From: Candidatus Peregrinibacteria bacterium
GTDB taxonomy: Bacteria; Patescibacteriota; Gracilibacteria; UBA1369
Direction: 5' to 3'
Length of the DNA stretch: 14,938 nucleotides
NCBI GenBank assembly: GCA_014729615.1
Contig: WJJQ01000035.1
Location: 1-14,938 of the forward strand
Shown here piece after piece: positions 14,902 to 14,938 of this stretch; position 1 is the stretch's first letter, and each line of letters opens with the position of its first letter. The position numbers were made by a program, and so were the translations under genes. The notes under the pieces are model-generated. The model ran no database searches. It was not told the origin of the DNA and was given only the letters and a program-made list of their open reading frames with translations.

Positions 14902-14938
14902 ATGAAAATCACCGTTTTCGACAACATCTACAGCAAGG
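14902..14938 (+). CDS. Start of an unidentified gene (partial)
   Basis: An ATG opens 12 codons (MKITVFDNIYSK) before the right edge. It follows a good promoter and a short leader without a Shine-Dalgarno, like the other first genes here. The visible part is too short to assign a family. Confidence 0.5.
   Translation, partial: MKITVFDNIYSK

Overview
The window reads as part of a small-genome, monoderm-like bacterial chromosome, most likely Patescibacteria/CPR (a Peregrinibacteria-like lineage would fit). This placement is an inference from gene content and not a phylogenetic result. Supporting points are a signal-peptide surface protein with repeated 'GWAW..GF/YxSF' motifs of the kind common in CPR exported proteins, shortened RelA/SpoT-type proteins, a topoisomerase I without zinc ribbons, moderate A+T richness and mostly SD-less gene starts. 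The standard bacterial code applies: pheS ends in TGA, and long genes run without in-frame TGA, which argues against the TGA=Gly code of Gracilibacteria/Absconditabacteria.

Layout from left to right. 1-2167 (-): 5' part of a large secreted cell-surface protein that runs off the left edge. 2304-4643 (-): topA, DNA topoisomerase I. 4644-4967: a 324-bp divergent regulatory region holding a perfect 10-bp inverted repeat, facing TTGACA boxes and a strong promoter for the next gene. 4968-5243 (+): HU-family nucleoid protein, followed by a strong terminator that also serves the opposite strand. 5396-6835 and 6856-8262 (-): a two-gene operon of tandem RelA/SpoT homologue (RSH) paralogues with eroded hydrolase domains and apparently intact synthetase domains. 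8263-8353: a compact intergenic region with overlapping divergent promoters. 8354-9400 and 9397-11814 (+): pheS-pheT, translationally coupled by an ATGA overlap. 11924-14788 (+): bifunctional class A penicillin-binding protein with a C-terminal Ig-like extension. 14902 to the end (+): first 12 codons of another gene behind a good promoter.

Most genes are core housekeeping: supercoiling and nucleoid structure (topA, HU), tRNA-Phe charging (pheST) and peptidoglycan synthesis (PBP1A). The accessory or unusual content is the pair of degenerate RSH enzymes placed back to back with an aminoacyl-tRNA synthetase operon, and the surface protein. I see no CRISPR array, tRNA, rRNA, transposon or phage gene. 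The best candidate for something under-described is the tandem RSH pair: neither copy keeps a complete hydrolase site, both have a non-standard residue set at the RxKD/EXDD position, and both stop after the TGS domain.
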